NCBI RefSeq assembly: GCF_004786015.1
Contig: NZ_CP032096.1
Span: 1,798,001-1,862,000 of the forward strand
DNA: 64,000 nt
Direction of reading: 5' to 3'
DNA from: Hydrogenovibrio crunogenus
GTDB taxonomy: Bacteria; Pseudomonadota; Gammaproteobacteria; Thiomicrospirales; Thiomicrospiraceae
Positions 56,271 to 64,000 of the stretch are shown here, one piece after another; position 1 is the first letter of the stretch; each line of letters opens with the position of its first letter. The notes below the pieces were generated by a model, which searched no databases, was not told where the DNA came from, and saw only the letters and a list, made by a program, of their open reading frames with translations. The translations under genes and the position numbers were made by a program.

Positions 56271-56503
56271 TTATGAATTCTTTCCTATCATCATTTACAA
56301 TTTACATTTCTAAAGACATTAGGCAATTCTACTTTATTTCCATGCAAATTTACAGGCTTTAAAACACTAAGGGATAAGTGATTTTGCTCAAAACAAAAGA
56401 GGCTTAATAAGCTTAAAAATTTTTATGGTTTAAAATTAATTAGTTACCTTAATTATGAAGGATTTATGACACCATAAACCAATTTCAAAAATAAGGAAAA
56501 AAA

Positions 56504-57379
56504 TTACTTTATCTCCAAAACCCTTTGATACACCGCTTTTTTCTTTAAGCCTAAATGCGCGGCCACAATCTCAGAAATCTGCTTGACAGGTAACGCCTGC
56601 TGAAGCAGCAATTGAATCAATTGATCGGCATCGGTTATGGCGTTTGGTTCCGCCGCTTCGGCGCCTTTTAAAATGAACACAAACTCGCCTCGGACTTTAT
56701 CTGCATTCGTTTCAAAGAAACGTAACGCCTCTTCAACGGTTCCGGAAAAGAATAACTCAAACTGTTTGGTGAGTTCTTTCGCGACCACTATCTCCCGATC
56801 ATTACCAAAAGCGGCTACAAAAGTCGCTAAACTTTCCAGCAATCGATGGGGCGATTCATAAAACACCATGGTGCGCGATTCCTGCGTCAAACCTTCCAAC
56901 ACATGCAATCGTTTTTGTTTTTTCGCGGGTAAAAAGCCTTCAAAACTGAAACGATCCGTTGGCAAGCCGGCGGCACTTAACGCGGCAATCATGGCCGACG
57001 GCCCAGGGATTGGTTCAACCTGAATATGTTCTTGCCGTAATAAATTGACTAAATGATACCCCGGATCACTGATTAACGGTGTGCCGGCATCCGAAATCAG
57101 CGCACCTTGTTCACCGGCGTTTAATAACGCCAATAACTCATTTCGTCTTTCTAATTCATTATGCTCATGCAGACTGATTAATTTTTTATTCAAACCGTAA
57201 TGCTGCAACAATTTTTTAGAATGCCGCGTGTCTTCTGCGGCGACCCAATCAACACTTTCTAACACCTCAAGTGCCCTTAAGGTAATGTCTTTCAGATTTC
57301 CAATCGGGGTGGCGACAATAAAAAGCTTGCCCTGATCAGTGTTAATGGATGTATATTCACTTTTATCTTGGTATGACAT
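56504..57379 (-). CDS. rsmI: 16S rRNA (cytidine1402-2'-O)-methyltransferase
   Basis: RsmI methylates the ribose of C1402 in 16S rRNA. The 291-residue protein has LFIVATPIGNLKDITLRALEVL, AAEDTRHSKKLLQHYG, ALISDAGTPLISDPGYHLV, PGPSAMIAALSAAGLPTDRFSFEGFLP and YESPHRL, all standard. It is divergent from lpoA, with the same gene pairing as in E. coli (yraL-yraM). About 115 bases separate the two starts. Confidence 0.97.
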   Translation of the reverse strand: MSYQDKSEYTSINTDQGKLFIVATPIGNLKDITLRALEVLESVDWVAAEDTRHSKKLLQHYGLNKKLISLHEHNELERRNELLALLNAGEQGALISDAGTPLISDPGYHLVNLLRQEHIQVEPIPGPSAMIAALSAAGLPTDRFSFEGFLPAKKQKRLHVLEGLTQESRTMVFYESPHRLLESLATFVAAFGNDREIVVAKELTKQFELFFSGTVEEALRFFETNADKVRGEFVFILKGAEAAEPNAITDADQLIQLLLQQALPVKQISEIVAAHLGLKKKAVYQRVLEIK

Positions 57380-57393
57380 GCGGTACTCTTAGT

Positions 57394-57420
57394 TGAGACC
57401 TTTGCACGAGTGAGGTCTCA
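57394..57420. repeat. Inverted repeat between rsmI and lpoA
   Basis: TGAGACCT (57394-57401) and AGGTCTCA (57413-57420) are perfect arms, with CAC/GTG inside. GAGACCTTTGCACGA resembles terminal repeats of some IS5-type elements. It could be an operator, a hairpin or a miniature remnant. Confidence 0.4.
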
Positions 57421-57493
57421 GTTATAAATTCGATTCCAAACGTATTAACCGTTATAATTGTCAACACGATTCATTCAGGTCATTTTATTTGAA

Positions 57494-59104
57494 ATGTTTA
57501 AACAAATTGCATTAATTTTAGCCTTCTTTGCCGCTGCTTTGTTAGCCGGGTGCAGTACCACCCCAAAGCAATCAGACCGCTTAAAAGAAATCCAGCGCGG
57601 TTTTTTAGACGCACTGCCAAAAATGCCAAACCAATTGGATTATTTAGAAAACGCCATCCAAGAGGCTAAAAGCGACCAGGCCTGGGCAGAATACATTCAA
57701 TTAAGCCGAGAACTTTGGACAGAGGTGGATGATGCAAATCAGTTGGCTATTGAGTTTCAAGTCTGGTCAACGTTCAAAAACTTACCACAACCAACCCTGC
57801 AAAAACTTCAAACCTCTTCTGAGGGCAATGCCGATTTACAGAACTGGCTTCGTTTGGTCGAAGCAACCCAACAAAAACCCATTTTACAAAAACAAGCCTT
57901 ACGCGACTTACGGGAATTTTACCCAACAGCCTTATACTCTGAACATTTACTGCCTGAACTGCAAAACAAACTGAATCATCCCGCCACCGTCAAAAACATT
58001 GCAGTCTTACTGCCGTTCAGTGGCGAATATGCCAACATCAGTTTGCAAATTCGAAATGGTCTGTTGAAAAATCACTTCACCAACCAAACCAACCTCAAGA
58101 TTCGCTTTTATGACAGCAGCGACCTGACCGAACTCAAACAAACTTACTTAACCGCGATTCATCAAGGTGCCGAATGGGTCATTGGCCCTCTGCGTAAAGA
58201 AGCGATTGAAACCTTAGCCGAGTTAAAACCAGAAAACTTGCTGGCGTTGAATCAAATCAACGACCCGAATATTAAACAATTCAATTTTAAATCGGACTCT
58301 GAAGCGACTCAAATCACGCATAAACTGCAATATCACGACTTTAAACGGCTGGGCATTTTAACCAGCACCGCCTCGTCCGATACCAATTTGGCACAACATA
58401 TTCTGTATAACTGGATTCAAACGGAAGGCAACCATGCCGTGTTAAAAACCTACCCGACTCAGCGACCGAATTTACGCGCCGCATTAGGCAGTGTTATTAA
58501 TGAACCCGAAAGTGAAGCGCGTAAAAACAACCTGAGATGGCTCTTTAAAGAACAAATCCATTTCACACCGCGTCTTCGACAGGACTTGGATGCCATTTTG
58601 CTGATCGGCAGCACGGAACGTTTGGCGGTGTTTAAACCTCAGTTCAAGTTTTTTGATTTGAATTTGCCGACGTATGGCTCTTCCAAGCTAACGCCGGCGC
58701 AATTACAGCAAACACCACCCAATAAAGATTTAAGCCATCTTATTTTTCCGACCATGACGGCGGCGCTGACAAAAACGCCATTAAAAACCCCATTTGAAGC
58801 CTTTGGCTGGGACAGCTTAACACTGGTACTGAATCAGCAAAATCTCGCACCGGGACTTTGCCTTAACAAAGGCATGACAGGCAAACTTTCAATGCAGGAT
58901 AATCTAATCGACCATACCTTTACCTGGGCACAATATGACCGTTATGGGTACATTACTGAAGCGCCGCCTTATGTACCGCCAAAACCGATTGAAGAAGAAC
59001 AAGAGCCTGTTGAGCCTATCGAGCCAGTTATACCGATCAAACTTTTTGACCTGACGCAAACGGACACGAATACGAAAAATGCTTCTGAGGACATCACGGA
59101 ATAA
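57494..59104 (+). CDS. lpoA: Outer-membrane lipoprotein LpoA, activator of PBP1A
   Basis: From the ATG at 57494 the 536-residue protein has a lipoprotein signal, [20 protein letters not shown], with the lipid-modified Cys in LAGC. A helical TPR-like domain (about 20-170) follows. Then comes a periplasmic-binding-protein-like domain starting [24 protein letters not shown] and including [18 protein letters not shown] and [14 protein letters not shown]. The acidic proline-rich C-terminus (about 490-536) is extra. The gene order rsmI/lpoA-yraN matches E. coli. LpoA helps PBP1A make peptidoglycan. The ribosome site is poor (CAGGT too far). Confidence 0.92.
   Translation: MFKQIALILAFFAAALLAGCSTTPKQSDRLKEIQRGFLDALPKMPNQLDYLENAIQEAKSDQAWAEYIQLSRELWTEVDDANQLAIEFQVWSTFKNLPQPTLQKLQTSSEGNADLQNWLRLVEATQQKPILQKQALRDLREFYPTALYSEHLLPELQNKLNHPATVKNIAVLLPFSGEYANISLQIRNGLLKNHFTNQTNLKIRFYDSSDLTELKQTYLTAIHQGAEWVIGPLRKEAIETLAELKPENLLALNQINDPNIKQFNFKSDSEATQITHKLQYHDFKRLGILTSTASSDTNLAQHILYNWIQTEGNHAVLKTYPTQRPNLRAALGSVINEPESEARKNNLRWLFKEQIHFTPRLRQDLDAILLIGSTERLAVFKPQFKFFDLNLPTYGSSKLTPAQLQQTPPNKDLSHLIFPTMTAALTKTPLKTPFEAFGWDSLTLVLNQQNLAPGLCLNKGMTGKLSMQDNLIDHTFTWAQYDRYGYITEAPPYVPPKPIEEEQEPVEPIEPVIPIKLFDLTQTDTNTKNASEDITE
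57676..57685. repeat. Iterated palindrome CCAGGCCTGG, copy 11
   Basis: Exact copy inside lpoA, read as Gln-Ala-Trp. Confidence 0.9.
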
Positions 59105-59106
59105 CA

Positions 59107-59469
59107 ATGGGCTGGTTCAGTCAACAGATGGGCCAACAAAAAGAACACCAAGCGGAGGTCTGGTTAAAGACGCAAGCCATCCATATTATTGCACAAAACT
59201 TTCGCTGCAAAGGCGGCGAAATCGATTTAATCGGCTTGGATGCCAACCGCACGTTGATCTTTTTTGAAGTCAAATACCGTCAAAACAGTGCCTACGGAAC
59301 GGCCTCGGAATTTGTCACCCCACAAAAACAACAACGCTTAATTCAGTGCGCCCAAACCTATTTGCAGAAACACCCGGATTACCAAGCGTACAACATGCGA
59401 TTTGATGTGCTCTGTTTTGAAAACAGTCAACCTCAACCGGAGTGGCTGCAAGATGCCTTTTGGAGTTAA
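59107..59469 (+). CDS. yraN: YraN/UPF0102 family protein
   Basis: The 120-residue protein has the family pattern: [51 protein letters not shown], where E, D and ExK resemble a restriction-endonuclease-like active site, then [25 protein letters not shown]. The biochemical role is unknown. It begins two bases after the lpoA stop. Confidence 0.93.
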   Translation: MGWFSQQMGQQKEHQAEVWLKTQAIHIIAQNFRCKGGEIDLIGLDANRTLIFFEVKYRQNSAYGTASEFVTPQKQQRLIQCAQTYLQKHPDYQAYNMRFDVLCFENSQPQPEWLQDAFWS

Positions 59470-59487
59470 ACAAGCGATTGACGTAGT

Positions 59488-60183
59488 TTATTTTTCCACC
59501 ACAATCCGAACAAAGCGCCCGTCTCGCTGTGGTGTTTTCTCAATCAACTTAAATCCGCCCAACGTCAACATAAACACTATGTCGTCAGGGTGATAACGGT
59601 TATGTTCCTGAAAATGTTCAAACGCATCTTCCAAGTCTGCAACAGTGGTTTGGTCTCCCCACACCAGAGTGTCGGTATAACGTTGATTCAGATAACTTTC
59701 CAATGGCTGTCGAACCACGTCAATCACACACAATCGACCGCCAGGTTTTAACCACTCATACGCCGCTTTAAACATTTTAATTGGCTGAATGAGTTCGTGC
59801 ACCACCATATTGGCCATGACCATGCTTAAACTGCCCGCTGCAATCTCCGCTTGAGGCTGATTCAAATCATCCACCAAAAGTGTTGCATTGTTAGGTAACT
59901 CAAGCGGAGTTTCGAGCATGTAAGGTGCGGCCTCAATACCGTAAATTTTTGACTCCGGATAACGTTCTGCGCAGTCTTTCACAAACTGCCCGATTCCGGC
60001 TCCCATATCCAGCACCCCGTCTTTCGGCTGATGGTTCAGCGCCATCATATCATCCCAAAACCGCCAAAAGGCCTCATCATGTCGTCGGTCGTAACTATTG
60101 GTAATCATCTGACGCGCATGAGCACCATCGCCACCATGGTGTTTCAAAATCTGTTGTTGTGTTTGTTCTAACGTTTTTGTCAT
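59488..60183 (-). CDS. Class I SAM-dependent methyltransferase
   Basis: This 231-residue methyltransferase has the SAM loop GVLDMGAGIGQFVKD, YGIEAAPYMLE, VDDLNQPQAEIAAGSLSMVMANMVVHEL and WLKPGGRLCVIDVV. The substrate is not evident; the HEL block and the small-molecule type fold give no specific family. ATG 60183 follows AGGA with eight bases between; TTG 60189 is less likely. It is convergent with yraN. Confidence 0.82.
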   Translation of the reverse strand: MTKTLEQTQQQILKHHGGDGAHARQMITNSYDRRHDEAFWRFWDDMMALNHQPKDGVLDMGAGIGQFVKDCAERYPESKIYGIEAAPYMLETPLELPNNATLLVDDLNQPQAEIAAGSLSMVMANMVVHELIQPIKMFKAAYEWLKPGGRLCVIDVVRQPLESYLNQRYTDTLVWGDQTTVADLEDAFEHFQEHNRYHPDDIVFMLTLGGFKLIEKTPQRDGRFVRIVVEK

Positions 60184-60217
60184 TTTCAATTTCCTACAAG
60201 GTGCCAGTAGATCAAGA

Positions 60218-63200
60218 TCAATTCAACTCAATCCATTCGTCTAAATAACTGAAATAAAGTACTCTCTTTTGAGGTCGATTCTCTATCGCCCCCAACAGCT
60301 GACCATATCGTTCAAGTTGCGGCGTGTAAACGTCTATTTGAGACTGTAAAAACGCTTTTTTATCCTGTTCGGGCTTGTCCAAATCAAACACACTGGTTTT
60401 ATAGTCAATAATCCAGCGCGTATTGTGCTCGTCCACGAATGTGCGATCAATAATATGATTGGACTGTCCGGTTTCTTCTTTGGCGCTCAAAGGTAATTCA
60501 ACAGCCGACTCGGCATGCTCTCGTGATAACGCCCAACGAACTTTGGGATTGTGTAGCGCATGGCTTAAAGACACCATGACGCGTTCCAATGCGGTCTTCA
60601 GTAACTCACGATTCAAGCCCATCTGCATCAACCCATAACGATACCGTTCTCGTTGTGATTCAAGCACGGTGGCATCCCAGCTTGAAAGATCCTGCTGCGC
60701 CCACTGTTCAAACACAGCATGCACAAAATTACCAACCGTTTTCGCCAAAACCCCACCGTGCAAAGAAGAAAGCGGCGTTGCAGACGGGGCCGTGACATCA
60801 ACCTCAAGCGATTCATCCGTGCCTTCATCCTCCACAACACCCATTCGAGCGGCTTTAACCAATTCGGATTCCTCTCTTTGCGTTTGCCAAAAGCCCTGTC
60901 TTTCCAGTGGCAGACGGCTGACTTTCGGTAACAATACCTGAGTATTCTCTTCCACGTCTTTGAATTGATACCCCATCAAACGTTCTTCAAAAGCCGAAGC
61001 CTCTAACGACCACAAACATTCCAACAAGCTTTTCTTCTTAGGCATCAACGCCGCGTCGCCATTAAAGGATTTTTCAGAAACCGCCACACTGCCGAACAAG
61101 TGCAGCTGCTGTTTGGCACGCGTGCAGGCCACATACAGCAAACGCGATAGCTCATAGCTTTGTTTGATTTCTTCATACCGCTTAATGACATTCGCCAGGC
61201 CTGGCTGTTTTTGCGCCGCTTTGCCCTTTTGCTCAAACGGTGCAATCACCAAATACGATTGTTCATGCTGTCCTTTGAAAGACAACCAAGACAACAATTG
61301 TTTTTCATCGGAACGAGGCGGACGTCCCAATCCCGGTAAAATCACGGTATCAAACTCCAACCCTTTCGACTTATGCATCGTCATCAGCTCGATTTTCTGG
61401 CTGGCTTCCGAGGCATCGGGCAAGGCATAGAGTGTCTCCAATGTATCCGACAATCCTTTCGCGGTTAACGCCGAGACATCCTGTTGCGCTTCCAAGCTAC
61501 CGAGCATCATCCAAAAGGCATCCACATTCTGCAAGGCCACTGCCGACTCAACCGTTTGTGGCCCGTCCAGCGCCAACCAAGTCTCATGCACCAGCACTTC
61601 CAAGGCGTAAGATCCTATTGCATTCAGCGCTTTTTCAAGCACAGGCAAACTCCGCCCCAATTGTTGACGCCCAGCCTCGGATACCTGTTGCCATCCGAGG
61701 TGGGTTTTATCCTGCAAGGTTTCCCAGACCGGCGTCTGAAAATAGTCGTCATTCTCACCCAATAAACGGTATAAATCCGTTAACGATAACCCAACGAGCG
61801 GTGAACGTAATAACGCGATCCACGCAGGTCGATCACCTAAATGCAACAATGATCGGGTCAAGGCTTCACAATCCTGAATTTCCTGCCGATCCTTCAGGCC
61901 TTCCAGCTCAACCGCACGAAAAGCGATGCCCGCTTGTTTCAGCTGAGTCGCCACGCCCATTAAGTGCGAACGGCTTCGACCCAATACTCCAATTGCGGCA
62001 TCCGCTTTCAAGGTCGATAACCGTTCTTGAATCAACGTTAAAATATCAGCTGCCTCGTCCCACGCCGACTGTTGCAAAGCCCAATGAGTATACACCGCAG
62101 GTGAATCTTCTTCAGAAAATGCCACCGCAGGGGCGTAGCTTACCGCGCCTTGTTCAATCAAACTCTTTTTAGGAAACACCTTAGCAAAGGTTTGATTCAC
62201 CCAGTCGACTACGCCTTTTGAAGAACGAAAGTTCACTTCCAGACTCAAAGGGGTTAAAGGCACGTCCCCCAACCGTCCTTTCCAAGCTTGCAAAAAGTTA
62301 CCCACTTCCGCTTCCCGGAAACGGTAAATGGACTGCATCGGGTCGCCGACAATAAACAAACTGTGCGCATCGTCCAATGACCAACCCGCCACGATTTTTT
62401 TCACTAAATCGTATTGCGCGACACTGGTGTCTTGAAATTCATCAATTAAGAGATGCTTTAAGGTGTAGTCCAACTGTTGGGCCAAATCAGTCGGTTCCAG
62501 CTCATTCCCCAACGCTTGGGAAGCGGCTTGCGCGACCTCAATAAAATCGGTCTCGCCTTCTGTTTGAAAACACAGTTTCAAATGCGCAACGGTGCGGCGT
62601 AACAGTTGAATCAAATGTCGAAGGTTTTGCCATTGCTCATCCGTGTAATGACCTTCCGGCAGTTGGCTTAATAACACCAGTGCTTCCGCATAGTGTCCTC
62701 GGATATCCGCCACATTCAGTTCCGCCAATAACGCTAAAAAAGCGTCTTTTTGTTCTTTGTTTTCCCCTTTACCGGCTGGAAACCCTTTCTTGACCGTGAC
62801 CGTTTTTAAAAATTTTCCTTGAGTCGAAAGAATCCAGTCCCCCAGCGTTTTCCAGGCCGCTAAACCGGATTCCTTCGTTAAAGGGTCATCCACCAACGGT
62901 TTCAGTTGAGGCTGGTCATTTTGCATGGCAAATGCGGCAAATTCCGCTATCTGTTGCAACAAAGACATCACCGGATAAAGCGTGTCAATGGCTTGTGTTT
63001 TTTCCTGCGAGACCAACAAAGCCAAAGCCTTTTCCAACTCAGCGCGTTCTTGTGCCTCTGCATCCTGGCCATACGACAATAGCGCGCCCATCCATTGATC
63101 ACGTTTTTTCAGCATCGTCACCAATAGATTTTCGGCACTGCGATAATTACCATTGACCAATCGCAATAAACTGGCAGACGCTTCCGTCGTATCACCATCT

Positions 63201-63766
63201 TTTAACGCCAAACGCACCGCTTTCAGATACAAGGCGTCATTCATACTCGCGACTTGAGGCTGTGCACCTAAGCGCGACAGTAAAGGCATCTGCTGAACCA
63301 GATACCCATTCATGGAATCAATGGTTCGAATCCGTAACCGATTTGGGTTGTCCAATAATTGCCATTGACGTTGTTGGTTATTCTGTAAAGCGGCTTGCGC
63401 TAAGTGCCAGGTGTTTTGATCATAAATCGATGCGGATTCATCCAGCGTGGTCAACCCGAAGTGCAACGCTTCCAAAATACGTTCTCGCATTTCCGCCGCG
63501 GCTTTTTTGGTAAAGGTCATCGCCACCACTTGCTCCGGCGTTTCCACTTGAGACAATAACGCCAAAAAACGTTGCGTCAAAAGCGCGGTTTTACCCGACC
63601 CGGCCGGGGCTTGAACAATATAGGAATGTTCTGGATGAATCGCTTGAAAACGGGCTTTGCCATCCGGCAACGCCTCATCCAAAATCAAGTTTTTTAACGG
63701 GTTAATCGCTTCAATTTGAGAATACTTCACAGCATCAGGCGTTCCAAAATCCAAATTTAAATTCAT
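60218..63766 (-). CDS. addA: AddA/RecB-like helicase-nuclease
   Basis: This 1182-residue UvrD-superfamily helicase has a Walker A YIVQAPAGSGKTALLTQRFLALL (about 49-71), motif Ia VVAMTFTKKAAAEMRERILEAL, motif II LLIDEFQDTSVAQYDLV, motif III FIVGDPMQSIYRFREAEV, motif V MTMHKSKGLEFDTVILPG and motif VI RLLYVACTRAKQQL. A PD-(D/E)XK nuclease domain at the C-terminus has the IIDYKTS core (about 1130). Together with the next gene it forms an AddAB-like unit for resecting double-strand breaks; RecBCD-type beta is the alternative name. It overlaps the upstream gene by four bases. Confidence 0.88.
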   Translation of the reverse strand: MNLNLDFGTPDAVKYSQIEAINPLKNLILDEALPDGKARFQAIHPEHSYIVQAPAGSGKTALLTQRFLALLSQVETPEQVVAMTFTKKAAAEMRERILEALHFGLTTLDESASIYDQNTWHLAQAALQNNQQRQWQLLDNPNRLRIRTIDSMNGYLVQQMPLLSRLGAQPQVASMNDALYLKAVRLALKDGDTTEASASLLRLVNGNYRSAENLLVTMLKKRDQWMGALLSYGQDAEAQERAELEKALALLVSQEKTQAIDTLYPVMSLLQQIAEFAAFAMQNDQPQLKPLVDDPLTKESGLAAWKTLGDWILSTQGKFLKTVTVKKGFPAGKGENKEQKDAFLALLAELNVADIRGHYAEALVLLSQLPEGHYTDEQWQNLRHLIQLLRRTVAHLKLCFQTEGETDFIEVAQAASQALGNELEPTDLAQQLDYTLKHLLIDEFQDTSVAQYDLVKKIVAGWSLDDAHSLFIVGDPMQSIYRFREAEVGNFLQAWKGRLGDVPLTPLSLEVNFRSSKGVVDWVNQTFAKVFPKKSLIEQGAVSYAPAVAFSEEDSPAVYTHWALQQSAWDEAADILTLIQERLSTLKADAAIGVLGRSRSHLMGVATQLKQAGIAFRAVELEGLKDRQEIQDCEALTRSLLHLGDRPAWIALLRSPLVGLSLTDLYRLLGENDDYFQTPVWETLQDKTHLGWQQVSEAGRQQLGRSLPVLEKALNAIGSYALEVLVHETWLALDGPQTVESAVALQNVDAFWMMLGSLEAQQDVSALTAKGLSDTLETLYALPDASEASQKIELMTMHKSKGLEFDTVILPGLGRPPRSDEKQLLSWLSFKGQHEQSYLVIAPFEQKGKAAQKQPGLANVIKRYEEIKQSYELSRLLYVACTRAKQQLHLFGSVAVSEKSFNGDAALMPKKKSLLECLWSLEASAFEERLMGYQFKDVEENTQVLLPKVSRLPLERQGFWQTQREESELVKAARMGVVEDEGTDESLEVDVTAPSATPLSSLHGGVLAKTVGNFVHAVFEQWAQQDLSSWDATVLESQRERYRYGLMQMGLNRELLKTALERVMVSLSHALHNPKVRWALSREHAESAVELPLSAKEETGQSNHIIDRTFVDEHNTRWIIDYKTSVFDLDKPEQDKKAFLQSQIDVYTPQLERYGQLLGAIENRPQKRVLYFSYLDEWIELN
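61195..61204. repeat. Iterated palindrome CCAGGCCTGG, copy 12
   Basis: Exact copy inside addA, read on the minus strand as Pro-Gly-Leu. Confidence 0.9.
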
Positions 63767-63999
63767 TCTACCGACTCCTCATCCGCCAAACCTTGCTCGC
63801 CCATCTGAGCCATCACTTCCGGTAATCGCAAGGCCAATAAACTGGCGGCATAATTTAAATCGGTTTCTTTTCGAAACGTCATTTCAGCCTGTCCCTGCTG
63901 AATCTGGGTAGCCAGTTCGGAAACCTCATCACGCAGCGCCTGCAAAAAATCCGACCAGCTCATTCCTTCAAAATCACCCCCTTCTTTCGCGGCCAGTTT
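63763..63999 (-). CDS. addB: AddB-like nuclease, C-terminal end (partial)
   Basis: The frame is open to the right edge of the window. About 78 residues are visible, including AKEGGDFEGMSWSDFLQALRDEVSELATQIQQGQAEMTF and the DLNYAASLLALRLPEV helix. This is the tail layout of the PD-(D/E)XK AddB partner, supported mainly by its place upstream of addA with an ATGA overlap. The nuclease core is outside the window. An internal Met at 63963 is not the start. Confidence 0.72.
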   Translation of the reverse strand, partial: KLAAKEGGDFEGMSWSDFLQALRDEVSELATQIQQGQAEMTFRKETDLNYAASLLALRLPEVMAQMGEQGLADEESVE

Positions 64000-64000
64000 G

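Noticed and set aside
61432-62172. Long plus-strand open frame of 246 codons
   Set aside because: It is the antisense of addA, which has clear helicase motifs; its composition (Pro, Arg, Ser rich) is typical of a shadow frame.

Overview
The window looks like a piece of a gammaproteobacterial chromosome. The gene content and order (lptD-surA-pdxA-rsmA-apaH, thrS-infC-rpmI-rplT-pheS-pheT-ihfA, dacA-dat-ybeD-lipB-lipA, rsmI/lpoA-yraN) are typical of that class. The moderately AT-leaning base use and several details fit the Thiomicrospira/Hydrogenovibrio/Thiomicrorhabdus group, but that is a guess from memory.

Layout. 1-4.7 kb: end of a DD-carboxypeptidase gene, D-amino acid aminotransferase, ybeD, lipoate synthesis (lipB, lipA) and an Hsp33 that lacks two of its four zinc cysteines. 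4.8-7.8 kb, minus strand: yaaA, a HicA-like orphan and the murU-amgK cell-wall recycling pair. 8-15.1 kb: the lptD-surA-pdxA-rsmA-apaH run and a small membrane protein. 15.1-22.8 kb, minus strand: translation genes, with an infC that begins at ATC and a candidate attenuator before pheS. 23-26.8 kb: a periplasmic rhodanese-like protein, twin HDOD proteins and a Pcm-like methyltransferase. 26.8-28.6 kb: three blocks of composite palindromic repeats that surround a toxin-antitoxin pair and a GIY-YIG protein. 28.6-29.8 kb: comEA and a secreted ATP-dependent DNA ligase (LigE type), both tied to DNA uptake. 30-33.9 kb: wzz, an unknown gene and a toxin-first hipA-hipB pair with a strong operator. 34-56.3 kb, minus strand: a Wzx/Wzy O-antigen cluster with three complete or nearly complete amino-sugar pathways. 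56.5-64 kb: rsmI, lpoA, yraN, a methyltransferase and an AddA/AddB-like helicase-nuclease pair.

How the parts work together. The O-antigen cluster encodes one initiating sugar-phosphate transferase, two glycosyltransferases and three sugar pathways (bacillosamine-type, dTDP-Fuc3NAc, UDP-GlcNAc3NAcA-type), so a trisaccharide unit is predicted. Wzx, Wzy, Wzz and an OafA-type acyltransferase would flip, polymerise, size and decorate it. LptD, at 8 kb, is the exporter of finished LPS.

Main unusual signals. (1) A 10-base palindrome, CCAGGCCTGG, occurs exactly 12 times in 64 kb, in genes (all reading frames) and between genes, where chance predicts well under one. Two copies form the core of hairpins. 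Because comEA and ligE are also here, an uptake- or methylation-related role is worth testing. (2) At least five palindromic repeats are inserted in frame inside four genes of the polysaccharide region (rmlB, glmS, ugd-like, glpD-like), adding peptide segments to conserved enzymes. (3) Hsp33 has lost half of its redox switch. No tRNA, rRNA, CRISPR array or intact transposase gene was recognised.
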